From Planctomycetota bacterium (GTDB lineage: Bacteria > Planctomycetota > UBA11346), in the NCBI GenBank assembly GCA_013816485.1, contig JACDEI010000038.1, positions 1 through 51,832 on the forward strand: a DNA stretch of 51,832 nt, given 5' to 3'. This document shows positions 24,801 through 34,244 of the stretch, piece after piece (position 1 is the stretch's first letter; each line of letters begins with the position of its first letter). The notes under the pieces were generated by a model, which had not been told where the DNA came from, ran no database searches, and was given only the letters and a program-made list of their open reading frames with translations. Made by a program: the position numbers and the translations under genes.

Positions 24801-26804
24801 CTAGCGCAATGTGATCCGCACACCTGCGACGCTGTGCGGCGGTAGAATCAAGGTAATGTCATCGTTAGACTTGGTGGTCGACAACGGCACCAGGCGGACA
24901 ACCTCGCCGTGCTCGTTGGTCGCGTCGACTGTTGGTCCGGTGACGACTTCGGCAGTGACCTGACGCGCGCGCACGCCGGTCAGGCGCACCGGTAGCGGCG
25001 CATCCAAACGACGGTTGATCAACACCACGGTGGTGAGCTTGGCATCGTGGCGGGTCGCCAACACCGACAGTTCCGGCGTGGTGCCCAGCGAGCGTTCGCG
25101 CCAGGGCTGCATCTGCATATTGCGGACCTCGATCACGCCGGCTTCACGGGCGGCGCGGCGACGTGGGCTGACGCTGATGGCGGTGGTGTCGTGCAGCGGC
25201 AGGTAATCGACGCTGATGGTGGTCCACTGCGCGGCGGTGACTGGTTCGGACAACGCGACTGATTTGGTCGCTTCCCAACCGCGCACATCACCGACCTGCA
25301 GCTGCACGCCGGAGGTGTGCAAGCCCTGGGTGCGGACTTCGGCGGTGATGCGCCAGCGATCTGCTCGTTCAACGCCGACGATCTTGCTGGCCTGATACCA
25401 ATCGAGTTCTTTTCCCCCGTCGTGCAGTTCGATGCGCAACGTGTCACCAACGACCGTCGCACTGGCGCCAGCCAAGGTGCCGATGGTCCAGTCGCCGTTC
25501 AGTGGTCGCGGTGCACCGAGCGGGCCGGCGTCGCCTGCCGTACCGCGGGCTGGCAGCACACCCCAACCGCCGTCGCTCTCGATCGCAGCGCAAGCAACCG
25601 TGCAGGCCAGACGCTCTGATCCCAGATGTCGATGCAGCAGCGCTTGTGTCAGGTGCGCCGGACGCACGCGCAAAGCCGGGCCGGTGGTCGCCACCGTTCC
25701 CCAATAACTATCGAGCGTCTGCCAATAGTGCGCGCAATCGATGTGAGGTTGTTCCAGCAACATCCGCGTCAGATCGGTGCTCATCACTGCTGCGCCCAGG
25801 CTGAAACGCAGTGCTGGTTCGCGCAGCGAAAAGTTGGCGTTGAACTCGGTGATGGCCAACGGCACGTCACGACCGGCAGTGGAGCGAATGAGGCTGCGAA
25901 GATCATTCAGTCGTCGTTCCATTTGCCGTGGAGCCGTGAAAGCAGCACGAAACACCGCCGGTATGGGCAGGCCAGCGGCATCGGCATCAGCAACGATCGG
26001 ATAGTAGAGGTGCGTGATCAGAAAGTCCGCGTCCTTGGCCACGCCGGTGATGACCTCGCGCATCCACGGCGTCCACGGATCCGACAGATCATTGTCGAGT
26101 ACCGCGCCGATCAGCACCGCCGGATCAACCGCACGCATCGCGGCGCGCACGGTATGAAAACGCTGGATGTACTCGACAGGCGTGCGCCGTTCCAGATGGC
26201 CGGCGAACAATTCACCGAAATCGTGATGACCGCCGTGAAAGGTCTCGTTGCCGTATTCAAAACGCAGCACCGGCAACGGTTCCCGTCGTCCATCGCGTTC
26301 CCGTAGCGCTGCTGAGTCGGCACCACCGGTGGTATTACGTCCTACTGGTGAGCGAAGGTATTCGGCCAACTCGGCGAACACCTGCGCTTCCTCGGCTGCG
26401 GGCAAAAAATCTGGCAAGGTGATGATTGGTTCCACACCAAGCTCGGCGCAGACGGTGAGAAATTCAGGTACACCAAAACGCCGCTGCGGGCGCTGCTCCA
26501 CCGGGCCAACTGCCAAACGCCAATCCCAGTAATGTGCCCAGCACCCACCGGGATAACGCAAGCTGGTGATCCCGGCGCGTCTGACAGCCGCCATTACCTC
26601 CGGAACTGGAGCGCGACGTTCAGGATCCCAGATACCGCCGCCGCGATTTGCTGAATGCTCCTCGCTCGCGGGCTCGGATTGAAGATTACCACCCAAGACC
26701 AAACGGTTCACCGGACCGATGACCGTGGTGGTGTCGATGGTGACTACGGCTTCGCCGGCTTGGGCCAAGGAACAGCAGAGCAACAGGATGAGGCGCATTC
26801 GCAT
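24801..26804 (-). CDS. GH51-like alpha-L-arabinofuranosidase, secreted, with CBM4/9-like insert
   Basis: A 667-residue exported protein with signal peptide (MRMRLILLLCCSLAQAG). Residues about 20-390 form a clan-A (beta/alpha)8 domain: IGPVNRLVLGGNLQ, LRYPGGCWAHYWDW, the acid/base motif FEYGNETFHGG (Glu187) and the nucleophile motif PLAITEFNANF (Glu about 318). Residues about 435-570 resemble a CBM4/9-type domain (DGGKELDWYQAS, WRITAEVRTQGL, WTTISVDYLPLHDT), followed by the C-terminal beta-sandwich of arabinofuranosidases (TTVVLINRRLDAPLPVRLTG). It would remove terminal alpha-L-arabinofuranosyl groups from arabinoxylan or arabinan. It lies 117 bp downstream of the sigma/FecR pair on the same strand and may be a target of that switch. 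GH39 or another clan-A family is the main alternative. Confidence 0.85.
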   Translation of the reverse strand: MRMRLILLLCCSLAQAGEAVVTIDTTTVIGPVNRLVLGGNLQSEPASEEHSANRGGGIWDPERRAPVPEVMAAVRRAGITSLRYPGGCWAHYWDWRLAVGPVEQRPQRRFGVPEFLTVCAELGVEPIITLPDFLPAAEEAQVFAELAEYLRSPVGRNTTGGADSAALRERDGRREPLPVLRFEYGNETFHGGHHDFGELFAGHLERRTPVEYIQRFHTVRAAMRAVDPAVLIGAVLDNDLSDPWTPWMREVITGVAKDADFLITHLYYPIVADADAAGLPIPAVFRAAFTAPRQMERRLNDLRSLIRSTAGRDVPLAITEFNANFSLREPALRFSLGAAVMSTDLTRMLLEQPHIDCAHYWQTLDSYWGTVATTGPALRVRPAHLTQALLHRHLGSERLACTVACAAIESDGGWGVLPARGTAGDAGPLGAPRPLNGDWTIGTLAGASATVVGDTLRIELHDGGKELDWYQASKIVGVERADRWRITAEVRTQGLHTSGVQLQVGDVRGWEATKSVALSEPVTAAQWTTISVDYLPLHDTTAISVSPRRRAAREAGVIEVRNMQMQPWRERSLGTTPELSVLATRHDAKLTTVVLINRRLDAPLPVRLTGVRARQVTAEVVTGPTVDATNEHGEVVRLVPLSTTKSNDDITLILPPHSVAGVRITLR

Positions 26805-26921
26805 GCTCAGGAAACGGTGCTCATTGCATCTGTGACCTAAATTTTAGGCGTTAAGCCAGCGACGGCAGAAGCTGAGCTTCGATCGTTTGGCTCGTTGCGA
26901 CATGAGCCACGGCAGCGCCGC

Positions 26922-28181
26922 TTAGCGTCCGAGTTCTATCCAGCGCAGCCGCAGATCTGCTGCTGGTTGCCACATCATCACAGCAATCGCCACGATGTGA
27001 CTGCCGGACGGCGGTTGAGGGCCAGCAGTGGTGAGATGGAAATCCTCCCACGTAAAGATGACCTGTTGGCTGCCCGCGGGAATCCGGCGTTCGGCCTGGA
27101 CGTTGGCCAGCCAACGGCTGCCGCCGTCGGGATGGTCGCACACTAGCAGCACCGCGAGCGTAGTCGCTTGGTCAACCTCCAGCGCGATGGAACAACGCAA
27201 CGCGGCGTCGATCCTGGCTAGGCCGTCGGGACGAAACACTGGGGTGGTGATGCGACGCACAGCGCTGCCAGTCACTGGACGCGCACGGATGGTGTCGTCG
27301 ACCAGATCACCTTCCCAACCTGCCTCAGCGCGGAAGGTCGCGGCACCCAGGCGCACCGGTTTGGCTGCAGTGGCTGGCGTTTTCGCCAGTGTCGACGTCG
27401 CTGCGGGCAGTGCGGCCAATGGTCCGGGAGCCGACATCTGCTGCGCGTCCAAGGTGACGGCAAATCCCGCGCCCACCGTCACTGCCGTCGGATCACCAAC
27501 GTGGCGCACGCGCACGGCGCCATGTTCCACGGTTACCCGACTGCCATGCTCGTCGACCTGCACCTGGAAGCGGGTGCCGACGACCTCCACCACGCCGAAC
27601 GGCGTCACTAACGACAACCCGCCGTCACCCTGCGGTGCGATATCCGCAGTTATGGTGCCGTGTTCCAACCGCAGGCGTTTGTTTCGGCCGAGTTCATCGA
27701 TCACTACCTGAGTACCGGCGTCCAAGACGATGGCGGTGCGTTCAGCGGTCCAGTCCAGACGCGTACCGGCGGCCCCGGCCTGCACACGATCACCACGCTG
27801 CATGGCAGTCGCAGCGGGGAGCGGTTGTCCGTCACGCAGCAACACCACACCGGAGCCCGGCACCAGATGCACGTCGGATGCCGACCGCTCAGCCAACGAC
27901 CACCACATCCCCACACCCACCATCAGCGCCGCTGCGGTTGCCAAGCCCACGCGCTGCCACGTCAACCTGCGGCGTGGTGCTGGCACCGCTCTGGGTGCGT
28001 GCGTCAAACCCGATTCCAAAGCAACACGCGGCAGCACGGCAGCCTGAGTGGCGGCGGACAATAACAGACGTCGCGCATCAGCGTCCGAACGCAGGTGTTC
28101 GTGCAGGTGCTGCGCCGACGCCGCATCGAGCGCATCGTCCAGATGCAAGGCGATCAACCGATCGAGGTCACGGTCAGACAT
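26922..28181 (-). CDS. FecR-type anti-sigma protein with C-terminal carbohydrate-binding-like domain
   Basis: A 419-residue protein whose ATG at 28181 overlaps the sigma gene's stop by 8 bp. Residues 1-60 are the cytoplasmic part with anti-sigma character (DRLIALHLDDALDAASAQHL). One membrane segment follows at about 77-95. The FecR domain at about 130-225 contains QRGDRVQAGAAGTRL, VTPFGVVEVVGTRFQVQV and RVTVEHGAVRVRH. The C-terminal part, about 275-419, ends with strand-rich blocks (TTLAVLLVCDHPDGGS, QQVIFTWEDFH, LRLRWIELGR) resembling jelly-roll carbohydrate-binding modules. FecR proteins hold back or activate their cognate ECF sigma. Here a periplasmic glycan-binding tail could supply the signal. 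The binding function is inferred from pattern alone. Confidence 0.85.
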   Translation of the reverse strand: MSDRDLDRLIALHLDDALDAASAQHLHEHLRSDADARRLLLSAATQAAVLPRVALESGLTHAPRAVPAPRRRLTWQRVGLATAAALMVGVGMWWSLAERSASDVHLVPGSGVVLLRDGQPLPAATAMQRGDRVQAGAAGTRLDWTAERTAIVLDAGTQVVIDELGRNKRLRLEHGTITADIAPQGDGGLSLVTPFGVVEVVGTRFQVQVDEHGSRVTVEHGAVRVRHVGDPTAVTVGAGFAVTLDAQQMSAPGPLAALPAATSTLAKTPATAAKPVRLGAATFRAEAGWEGDLVDDTIRARPVTGSAVRRITTPVFRPDGLARIDAALRCSIALEVDQATTLAVLLVCDHPDGGSRWLANVQAERRIPAGSQQVIFTWEDFHLTTAGPQPPSGSHIVAIAVMMWQPAADLRLRWIELGR

Positions 28182-28752
28182 CGCCACCCCGGAGACGGGC
28201 GCGGATGCACTCGCCGAGCGTGCGGTGCAACCGCGTGATGGTGACATAGATGGTGTTGAGCGGCCGGCCCAGCTTGGCGGCGATCTGCTCACCCGACAGG
28301 TCGTGGACATAACGGAGCGTCAGCAGTTCGCGCGCGTGTTCGGGCAGGCGTTCACGGCAGCGCACCAGCGCCGCGATATACGGATCCGGCTCCTGCTCGC
28401 CGTCATCAACCCAGGTCTTCTCCAGTAGATCGACCAGCGTTTCGTCCATGGTCGGGCGTTCGCGCGCGCGTTTTTCCAGCGCTTTGAGCGCGAGGAACCG
28501 CGCCGCGCGTCTGGTCCATCCGGGCACTGCGTCCGCGTTGGGGATCTCCGCATGTTTGCGCATCACCAACACCACTAGGTCCTGGAAGAGATCTTCCGCT
28601 ACCTGACGTGAACCGACGATGGCGCGCAGAAATCCTGTCAGCAGTGGTTCCTGCACCAGGACGCAGCGCAGGGCGGTTTCCTGATCTAGGCCGGACGATG
28701 CGTGATCGCCATCCCCGGACGGCACGCGGCTCTGATCTGCTGGTGCACCCAT
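28174..28752 (-). CDS. ECF-type sigma-70 factor
   Basis: A 192-residue protein starting MGAPADQ (the in-frame codon further upstream lacks support). Region 2 is seen in QEPLLTGFLRAIVGSRQVAE, DLFQDLVVLVMRK and WTRRAARFLALKALEKR. Region 4 is seen in LPEHARELLTLRYVHDLSGE and IAAKLGRPLNTIYVTITRLH. The length and two-domain layout fit an extracytoplasmic-function sigma of the Rhodopirellula/Verrucomicrobium-type group. It overlaps the FecR gene by 8 bp, the classic arrangement for a sigma and its membrane regulator. Likely targets are the operon itself and the downstream GH51-like gene. Confidence 0.92.
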   Translation of the reverse strand: MGAPADQSRVPSGDGDHASSGLDQETALRCVLVQEPLLTGFLRAIVGSRQVAEDLFQDLVVLVMRKHAEIPNADAVPGWTRRAARFLALKALEKRARERPTMDETLVDLLEKTWVDDGEQEPDPYIAALVRCRERLPEHARELLTLRYVHDLSGEQIAAKLGRPLNTIYVTITRLHRTLGECIRARLRGGDV

Positions 28753-28830
28753 GACCGCATCCCCCGTGACGCGTGGGAAACTGTACAAGCGATCCGCCAC
28801 TCTGGACAGCCCGGACCGTGGGCGTCATCC

Positions 28831-29475
28831 CTACAGATTGCGTTCGATCAATTCACGCAGGATGGGGACGAAACGATCGCTATAGTCCTTGTCGTCCTCG
28901 TTGCCCTGGGGCGGCAGGTGAACGAAGCCGACGCGTTCCACCGCCACACCGAGGTCGCCGAGCGCGGTATAGAACAGCGCATTGCACAAGTAGTCACCGG
29001 CATCGTCGCTGCTCGCCACCGCGATCTCACGGCTGAGCTGCCACGCAGTATTGAACGCCAAGGTGCTGCGACGCTCCAAGGGGCCGCCCCTTTCCACCAA
29101 GCGGTCCGCTGGTGGTTGACCGAAGACGTCGGGACCGACGCGGTAGTTGTGTGCCACCTGTTCGACCATGACGCTGCCGACGGCTCCTTCACCAAGGCCG
29201 ATCAGCACCCGGGGACGCAGCTTCTGCGCCATGAGCGGCAATTTCGCTGACGGCTCCTTCCATCCGACCTCCAGCACCAGGACCTTCACCTGCACACCTG
29301 GGAGGTCCTTGCGCAGCGCTTCCGCCACCGTCTCGCTGCCATTGACCTTGCGCTGCGCGAACGGTTTGAAGGCGGTGATCAGGACCACCGGACCGCTGGC
29401 GACCGGCTCATCCGCCGACCAAGCACTGGCAGCGACCAGGACAAGGAATAAGTGGGATGAGGCGCATGCGGTCAT
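28831..29475 (-). CDS. Exported pyroglutamyl-peptidase I-like protein (peptidase family C15)
   Basis: A 214-residue protein with a signal peptide (MTACASSHLFLVLVAASAWS). The C15 fold is recognisable: LITAFKPFAQRKVNGSETV at the N-terminus, VMVEQVAHNYR with Glu105, SDDAGDYLCNALFY with Cys164 and GFVHLPPQ with His186. The Glu-Cys-His triad of pyrrolidone-carboxylate peptidases is therefore intact. The enzyme removes N-terminal pyroglutamate from peptides. Family members are normally cytosolic, so a secreted form is unusual and suggests trimming of extracellular or periplasmic peptides. It lies 78 bp upstream of the sigma gene on the same strand. No strong ribosome binding site is visible at the chosen ATG. 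Confidence 0.85.
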   Translation of the reverse strand: MTACASSHLFLVLVAASAWSADEPVASGPVVLITAFKPFAQRKVNGSETVAEALRKDLPGVQVKVLVLEVGWKEPSAKLPLMAQKLRPRVLIGLGEGAVGSVMVEQVAHNYRVGPDVFGQPPADRLVERGGPLERRSTLAFNTAWQLSREIAVASSDDAGDYLCNALFYTALGDLGVAVERVGFVHLPPQGNEDDKDYSDRFVPILRELIERNL

Positions 29476-29608
29476 ATGGGGTCTGATCTGGTCGAGGGAA
29501 GCTGTGGACGGCTCCTGGTGTGGACACCGGCCCGACACGCTACGGATCAGCAACGTCGGACTGGTGAACCGGGCCGCTGGTGCGAGGTTGATGCGGTATG
29601 GCGTATCT

Positions 29609-30433
29609 TCAGCGCGATCGCTGAACGCGCAGCGGCCGTGTCGGCGGTGCACCGGTTTCTTGGCGGAACACCCGGCTAAAATAAGCCGGATCGTCATAAC
29701 CGACCAGTGCGGCGACCTCGGCCACGGAGAATTGTGTGCAGGTCATCAGCTTGCGCGCGTTTTCGATGCGGATGCGGCGGAGGTAGCGCACGGGTGCGAC
29801 GCCGGTGTGCTGGCGGAACACGCGGTTGAAGTGCCGCTCGCTGCAACCGAAGCGGCGCGCGAGATCGACGATGGTCAGGTCGCGGCCGTAATGGCGGTGC
29901 AGGTATTCGATGCTGCCATCGAGCGGCAGCGGCCCAGGTGTGGGCACCGCGTCGCCGGATGCTAGCGCGCGTCCCAGCAGACTACGGGTGAGGCCGTCCA
30001 ACTCGACACCGACACGTGAGGCCCGCCGTTCGGTGCACAGCCAGACCTGTCGTGCCAACGCCCCAAGGCCACGCGCCTGATCGAGGCGCAGCAGCCGTGG
30101 CGGCAGATCATCGAGCAGGCTGCCGGCCAGACCGATCCACAGCACGTCCATGTCCGCGTCACTGAGTTCGCGATGCACCAACCGCGGCGGGATCAGATAG
30201 GCGATGGCTGGACCGAGCGGCACCGTGGTGTCCGCCTGCAGCAGGCCCCGGCCGCTGAAGACCACCAGCAGTTCCCAGCCATCGTGCCAACTCGGTAACG
30301 CGGCCTGATGGCGGCCACGGTAGCGTTGCGCCATCACCGGGGTCAGTTCACGCGACCGTCTGGCCCCCGCCCACATCGCCTCAGGCAGGTAGCCCGGCAG
30401 ACGCGCCCACGGCAGATGCTTGGATTCGGACAT
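29609..30433 (-). CDS. AraC-family transcriptional regulator
   Basis: A 274-residue protein. The N-terminal region has cupin-type features (WHDGWELLVVFSGRGLLQAD, LGPAIAYLIPPRLVH) that usually bind sugars. The C-terminal about 100 residues are a double helix-turn-helix of the AraC type: LTIVDLARRFGCSERHFNRV, FRQHTGVAPVRYLRRIRIEN, FSVAEVAALVGYDDPAYFSR. It is divergent from the large PVC-type haem protein gene across 184 bp and may control it, or the downstream minus-strand genes. Confidence 0.92.
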   Translation of the reverse strand: MSESKHLPWARLPGYLPEAMWAGARRSRELTPVMAQRYRGRHQAALPSWHDGWELLVVFSGRGLLQADTTVPLGPAIAYLIPPRLVHRELSDADMDVLWIGLAGSLLDDLPPRLLRLDQARGLGALARQVWLCTERRASRVGVELDGLTRSLLGRALASGDAVPTPGPLPLDGSIEYLHRHYGRDLTIVDLARRFGCSERHFNRVFRQHTGVAPVRYLRRIRIENARKLMTCTQFSVAEVAALVGYDDPAYFSRVFRQETGAPPTRPLRVQRSR

Positions 30434-30617
30434 GGCAGGAGCTTGGCCGGCGATGAGGCTGGTCCAGCGGATGTCTGGAAAGTCCTAGATGACTGGTCTG
30501 CATCGTCGCCTGCCGCCGACCACATTGAGCCGCTCTATTTCGCTGGAGTCGCTGATTCCTCCGATGCTGACGGCGTCGGTAGTGACAGCACCACGATCAC
30601 GTCAACGGAGCCAGCCC

Positions 30618-33600
30618 ATGTTGTCACGGCCGATCAGTCCCGCTCCTTCGCGGCTTGCCGTCTGGCTGTGGCTGCTCCTGCTGGCCAGCGTTTCTCCGCT
30701 CGCCGCGGTCGACCAGGACATGAAGGAGGACGACTCGGCGAACGTCGCCAAGGCACTGCGGCTGCCGGCGGGATTCGCTGCCACGCTGTTCGCCCAGCAT
30801 CCGCTGTTTGGTAATCCGGTCGCTATCGATGTCGATCCGCGTGGGCGGGTGTTCGTCGCCGAGCAGTACCGCTTCAACCGCGGCACGGAGGAGAACCGCA
30901 CCAGCAGTTTTCTGCTCGATGATGACCTACAGGTGGAGACTACCGACGATCGCTTGGCGATGTTCCGCAAATGGTCGTCGCGCTACGAGGGCGGCATGGC
31001 GTGGTTCACCAAGGTCAGCGACCAGGTCCGCGTGGTGAGCGACCATGATGGCGACGGCAAGGCCGACCGTTCGACGGTACTGGCGCAGTTCAATGAGCCG
31101 CTCGATGGGTTGAATTCCGGCGTGATGGTGATCGGCGACGACATCTGGGTGACCTGCATCCCCAATCTGTGGCGGCTGCGTGATCGTAACGATGACGGCA
31201 TTGCAGAGGAACGCGTCAAGGTCCACAGCGGCTTCGGCGTCAAGGCGTCGTTCCTGGGCCATGACCTGCACGCGCTGACGTTGGGCATGGATGGCCGGCT
31301 CTACCTGAGCATCGGCGATCGCGGACTGCACGTGGTGAATCGCGAAGGCGGGACGCTGCACGTGCCCGACCACGGCGCGGTGCTGCGCTGCGAACTGGAC
31401 GGATCGCACCTGGAAGTCGTGCATAAAGGCCTGCGCAATCCCCAGGGCCTAGCCTTCGACGAGTTCGGCAATCTGTTCGCCGGCGACAACAACTGCGACA
31501 AGGGTGACAAAAGCCGGCTGATCTACGTCGTCGATGGCGGCGACAGCGCGTGGCGTATGCCTTACCAGTCGATGGGCAAGCCGGTGTCGGGCGGTCCGTG
31601 GATGGCGGAGGAGTTGTGGCAGACGGAAAGCCCGCTGCATCCGCAGTGGTCGGTGCCGGGGGTCGGCTATATCGGCGCGGGGCCGTCAGGACTGCGCTTC
31701 TCGGCGGTCGGAGCGTGGCCGGAGAAACTGCGCAACCGTTTCTTCCACATGAATTTCACCGGCAATTCCGGCATCATCACCTTCAAGACGGTGAGCGAGG
31801 GCGCCGGCTTCCGCATTGCGGAATATCAGGATTTCCTCACCCCGATGAACGTCAGCGATTGCGCGTTCGGTTACGACGGCCGGCTCTACGTGGCGAACTA
31901 CACCGGCAATCCATTCAATCACGACGTCGGTGGTCGTCTGTTCGCAGTCGCCGCCACCGAAACGCCGAAGGCCGAGATCGAGCAGCTGCGCGAGCTGGCG
32001 AAAGCGGATCTCAAAGCGTTCTCCAACGAACGGCTGGTGGCGCTGCTGGATCATGCGGATCAACGCATCCGCCTACGGGCGCAGTTCGCGTTGGCGGCTC
32101 AGCCGACAGGCCAGTCGGTCCTGGCCGGCGCGGCTGCGAACCGCAGCGCATCGCTGATGACCCGGCTGCACGCGGCGTGGGGTCTGTGGATGATGGCCCG
32201 TGCTGATGCGCAGGCGTTGGCGCCGCTGCGGCTGTTGGCTACCGATCAGGATCCCCAGATACGCGCCAATGCGTTCCGGGTGCTGGCGGATCTGGGTGAC
32301 CGTGGATTCGCGGCGGGATTCATCGCCGGGCTGGACGACGCCGAACTTAGGGTGCGCTTCTTTGCCGCCGAAGGCTTGGGCCGCAGCCATGCCGCAGCGA
32401 CCGCGCCGCTGATCGCCCTGCTGCGCCGCAATGCCAGCAAAGACCGCTTCATCCAGCATGCGGCGGTGACCGCGCTGGGCCGCATTGGCAACCGCGAGGC
32501 GCTGATGGCCAGCGCGCAGGATCCGGACGCGGCGGTCCGTCTGGCGGTGGTCCTGACACTGCGGCTGTGGGGCGATGCGCGGCTGTCCGGATTCCTTGCT
32601 GATGCAGATGACCGCATCGTGCTGGAAGCTGCGCGAGCGATCCACGAGGTCCGCATAACCGCCGCCTATCCGGCATTGGCTGCCGCCGGTGCGCGCGCCG
32701 GCCGTGCGGCCGAACCATTCCGTGCGGCGTTGCAACGCCGCGTGCTGGCCTCGGCCCGACGCCTGGCCGACCGCGACGGCGCCGGACGGTTGGTGCAGAT
32801 GATGGTCGACCCCGCGGTTGCCGTCGCGGTTCGCGTCACGGCCAGCGAGTTACTCGCCGACTGGACCACGGTGGTGAACCGCGATTCCATCACCGGCGCG
32901 TGGTGGCCGCTGCCGGCGGGTGATGTCGCCGCTGTGCGTGATGCGATGGCCGGGCGGATCGACGCGCTGTTCGCCGCGAATCTGACCGACACTTGGGCAA
33001 CATCTTTCACCGCGCTGACGTCGGTGGGAATCGATGTTCCGGTCGCCATCCCGACCCGCATCGCCAATGACGGCAGCGTGAGTTCCGCTGCGCGGATCGC
33101 CGCATTCACCTATGCGCAGAGATTTGCACCAGCGGCGGCGACGGACATCGCCCAAGGTTTCCTGCGTCAGGGCAAGCCTGAGCTGCAGAGTGCCGCACTG
33201 ACCGCTTTGCGTGCAGCAGATCAGGGCATCGCGCTGGAGCTGTTCGCCAAGCTGCTCGGCGATCAGGCGACGCCGCTGAGCGTCAAGCAGACCTGCCTCG
33301 ACGAACTGGCGACCATCGCATCGGCCGCGACACCGGCATCGGCCAAGGCCGTCGTGGTGCTGCTCGATTGGGGCAAACGACTCGGCTCGACGCAGATGCC
33401 GCCGGAGTTGGCCTTCGACGTTCTGGCGGCGGTGAAGCGTTCACGCGCGGCAGCGCCGGAGCTCGATAAACTGGTCGCCGCCTACGACGCCGAACTCGCC
33501 ACCAACAAGGACCCGCTGGCGCCCTACTTGCTGGCCCTGGACGGCGGCAACGCCGAACGCGGCGCGCAGGTGTTCGCTACCCACCCAGTCGCCCAGTGCA

Positions 33601-33959
33601 CGCGCTGTCACGCGGTGAATAGTCAGGGCGGCGTCGCCGGACCGAACCTGTCGCACATCGCCACCACGCTAAGCCGACGGGAATTGCTCGATGCGCTGAT
33701 TGTGCCATCGGCGCGTATCGCACCGGGGTATGGGTTGATCACCGTCACCACCACCACCGGGCAGACCCTGACCGGCATGATCGTCAGCGAGACGCCCACG
33801 CAGCTGGTGATCGAGATCACCAAGGACCAGCGCACGACCCTTGCCATCACCGATATCGCCAGCCGCACCAAGCCGATCTCGCTGATGCCACCGGTCGGGC
33901 AGATCCTGCAACCGCGCGAGCTGCGCGATGTGCTGGCGTATGTGCAATCACTGAAGTGA
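30618..33959 (+). CDS. PVC-type secreted dehydrogenase-like protein with HEAT-like repeats and C-terminal haem-binding CxxCH
   Basis: A 1113-residue protein. The ATG at 30618 has GGAG upstream and a signal peptide follows (RLAVWLWLLLLASVSPLAAV). Residues about 35-480 are a membrane-bound-dehydrogenase/PQQ-like propeller region (VAIDVDPRGRVFVAEQYRFN, LGMDGRLYLSIGDRGLHVVN, LRNPQGLAFDEFGNLFAGDN). The middle, about 490-960, is made of HEAT-like helical repeats (DDAELRVRFFAAEGLGRSHA, QHAAVTALGRIGNREALMAS). The C-terminus carries AQCTRCHAVN (about 990-999), the haem-binding domain of the Pirellula/Verrucomicrobium type (LSRRELLDALIVPSARIAPG) and LQPRELRDVLAYVQSL. The family is widespread in PVC bacteria and probably oxidises extracellular sugars or alcohols, passing electrons to its haem. 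The substrate is unknown. Confidence 0.92.
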   Translation: MLSRPISPAPSRLAVWLWLLLLASVSPLAAVDQDMKEDDSANVAKALRLPAGFAATLFAQHPLFGNPVAIDVDPRGRVFVAEQYRFNRGTEENRTSSFLLDDDLQVETTDDRLAMFRKWSSRYEGGMAWFTKVSDQVRVVSDHDGDGKADRSTVLAQFNEPLDGLNSGVMVIGDDIWVTCIPNLWRLRDRNDDGIAEERVKVHSGFGVKASFLGHDLHALTLGMDGRLYLSIGDRGLHVVNREGGTLHVPDHGAVLRCELDGSHLEVVHKGLRNPQGLAFDEFGNLFAGDNNCDKGDKSRLIYVVDGGDSAWRMPYQSMGKPVSGGPWMAEELWQTESPLHPQWSVPGVGYIGAGPSGLRFSAVGAWPEKLRNRFFHMNFTGNSGIITFKTVSEGAGFRIAEYQDFLTPMNVSDCAFGYDGRLYVANYTGNPFNHDVGGRLFAVAATETPKAEIEQLRELAKADLKAFSNERLVALLDHADQRIRLRAQFALAAQPTGQSVLAGAAANRSASLMTRLHAAWGLWMMARADAQALAPLRLLATDQDPQIRANAFRVLADLGDRGFAAGFIAGLDDAELRVRFFAAEGLGRSHAAATAPLIALLRRNASKDRFIQHAAVTALGRIGNREALMASAQDPDAAVRLAVVLTLRLWGDARLSGFLADADDRIVLEAARAIHEVRITAAYPALAAAGARAGRAAEPFRAALQRRVLASARRLADRDGAGRLVQMMVDPAVAVAVRVTASELLADWTTVVNRDSITGAWWPLPAGDVAAVRDAMAGRIDALFAANLTDTWATSFTALTSVGIDVPVAIPTRIANDGSVSSAARIAAFTYAQRFAPAAATDIAQGFLRQGKPELQSAALTALRAADQGIALELFAKLLGDQATPLSVKQTCLDELATIASAATPASAKAVVVLLDWGKRLGSTQMPPELAFDVLAAVKRSRAAAPELDKLVAAYDAELATNKDPLAPYLLALDGGNAERGAQVFATHPVAQCTRCHAVNSQGGVAGPNLSHIATTLSRRELLDALIVPSARIAPGYGLITVTTTTGQTLTGMIVSETPTQLVIEITKDQRTTLAITDIASRTKPISLMPPVGQILQPRELRDVLAYVQSLK

Positions 33960-34048
33960 CCGTCGGCGTCAGACGCGGATGGTGCCGATGGTGCCGATGG
34001 CGTAGGCAAAGCTGCTCGAGCTGAAGTGCAGCCTCAAACCCCAGACCA

Positions 34049-34244
34049 ATCTCCACCAGCTCGTCTTCCTTGAAGTACTCCAGCGCTTCTTCGAGCGACA
34101 TCTTGCGCGGTAGGGTGATGCGCACGGCTTCTTCGGCGTCGGCCGAGCGGATGTTGGTGAGCTTCTGCACTTTGAAGAGGTTCACGATCATGTCGGTATC
34201 CTTGGCGTTCTGCCAACGACCTGACCTTCATCGAGCAGTTCATC
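34049..34244 (-). pseudogene. Truncated, decayed copy of the 3' part of typA
   Basis: About 196 bp closely match 44557-44752 within the complete typA gene, in the same orientation. They encode [39 protein letters not shown] and KEDELVEI before diverging. The fragment lacks both the GTPase part and the last 25 or so codons of typA. It begins at the 3' end of the unknown gene at 34240-35934. Together with full typA it brackets the restriction-modification block. Confidence 0.85.
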
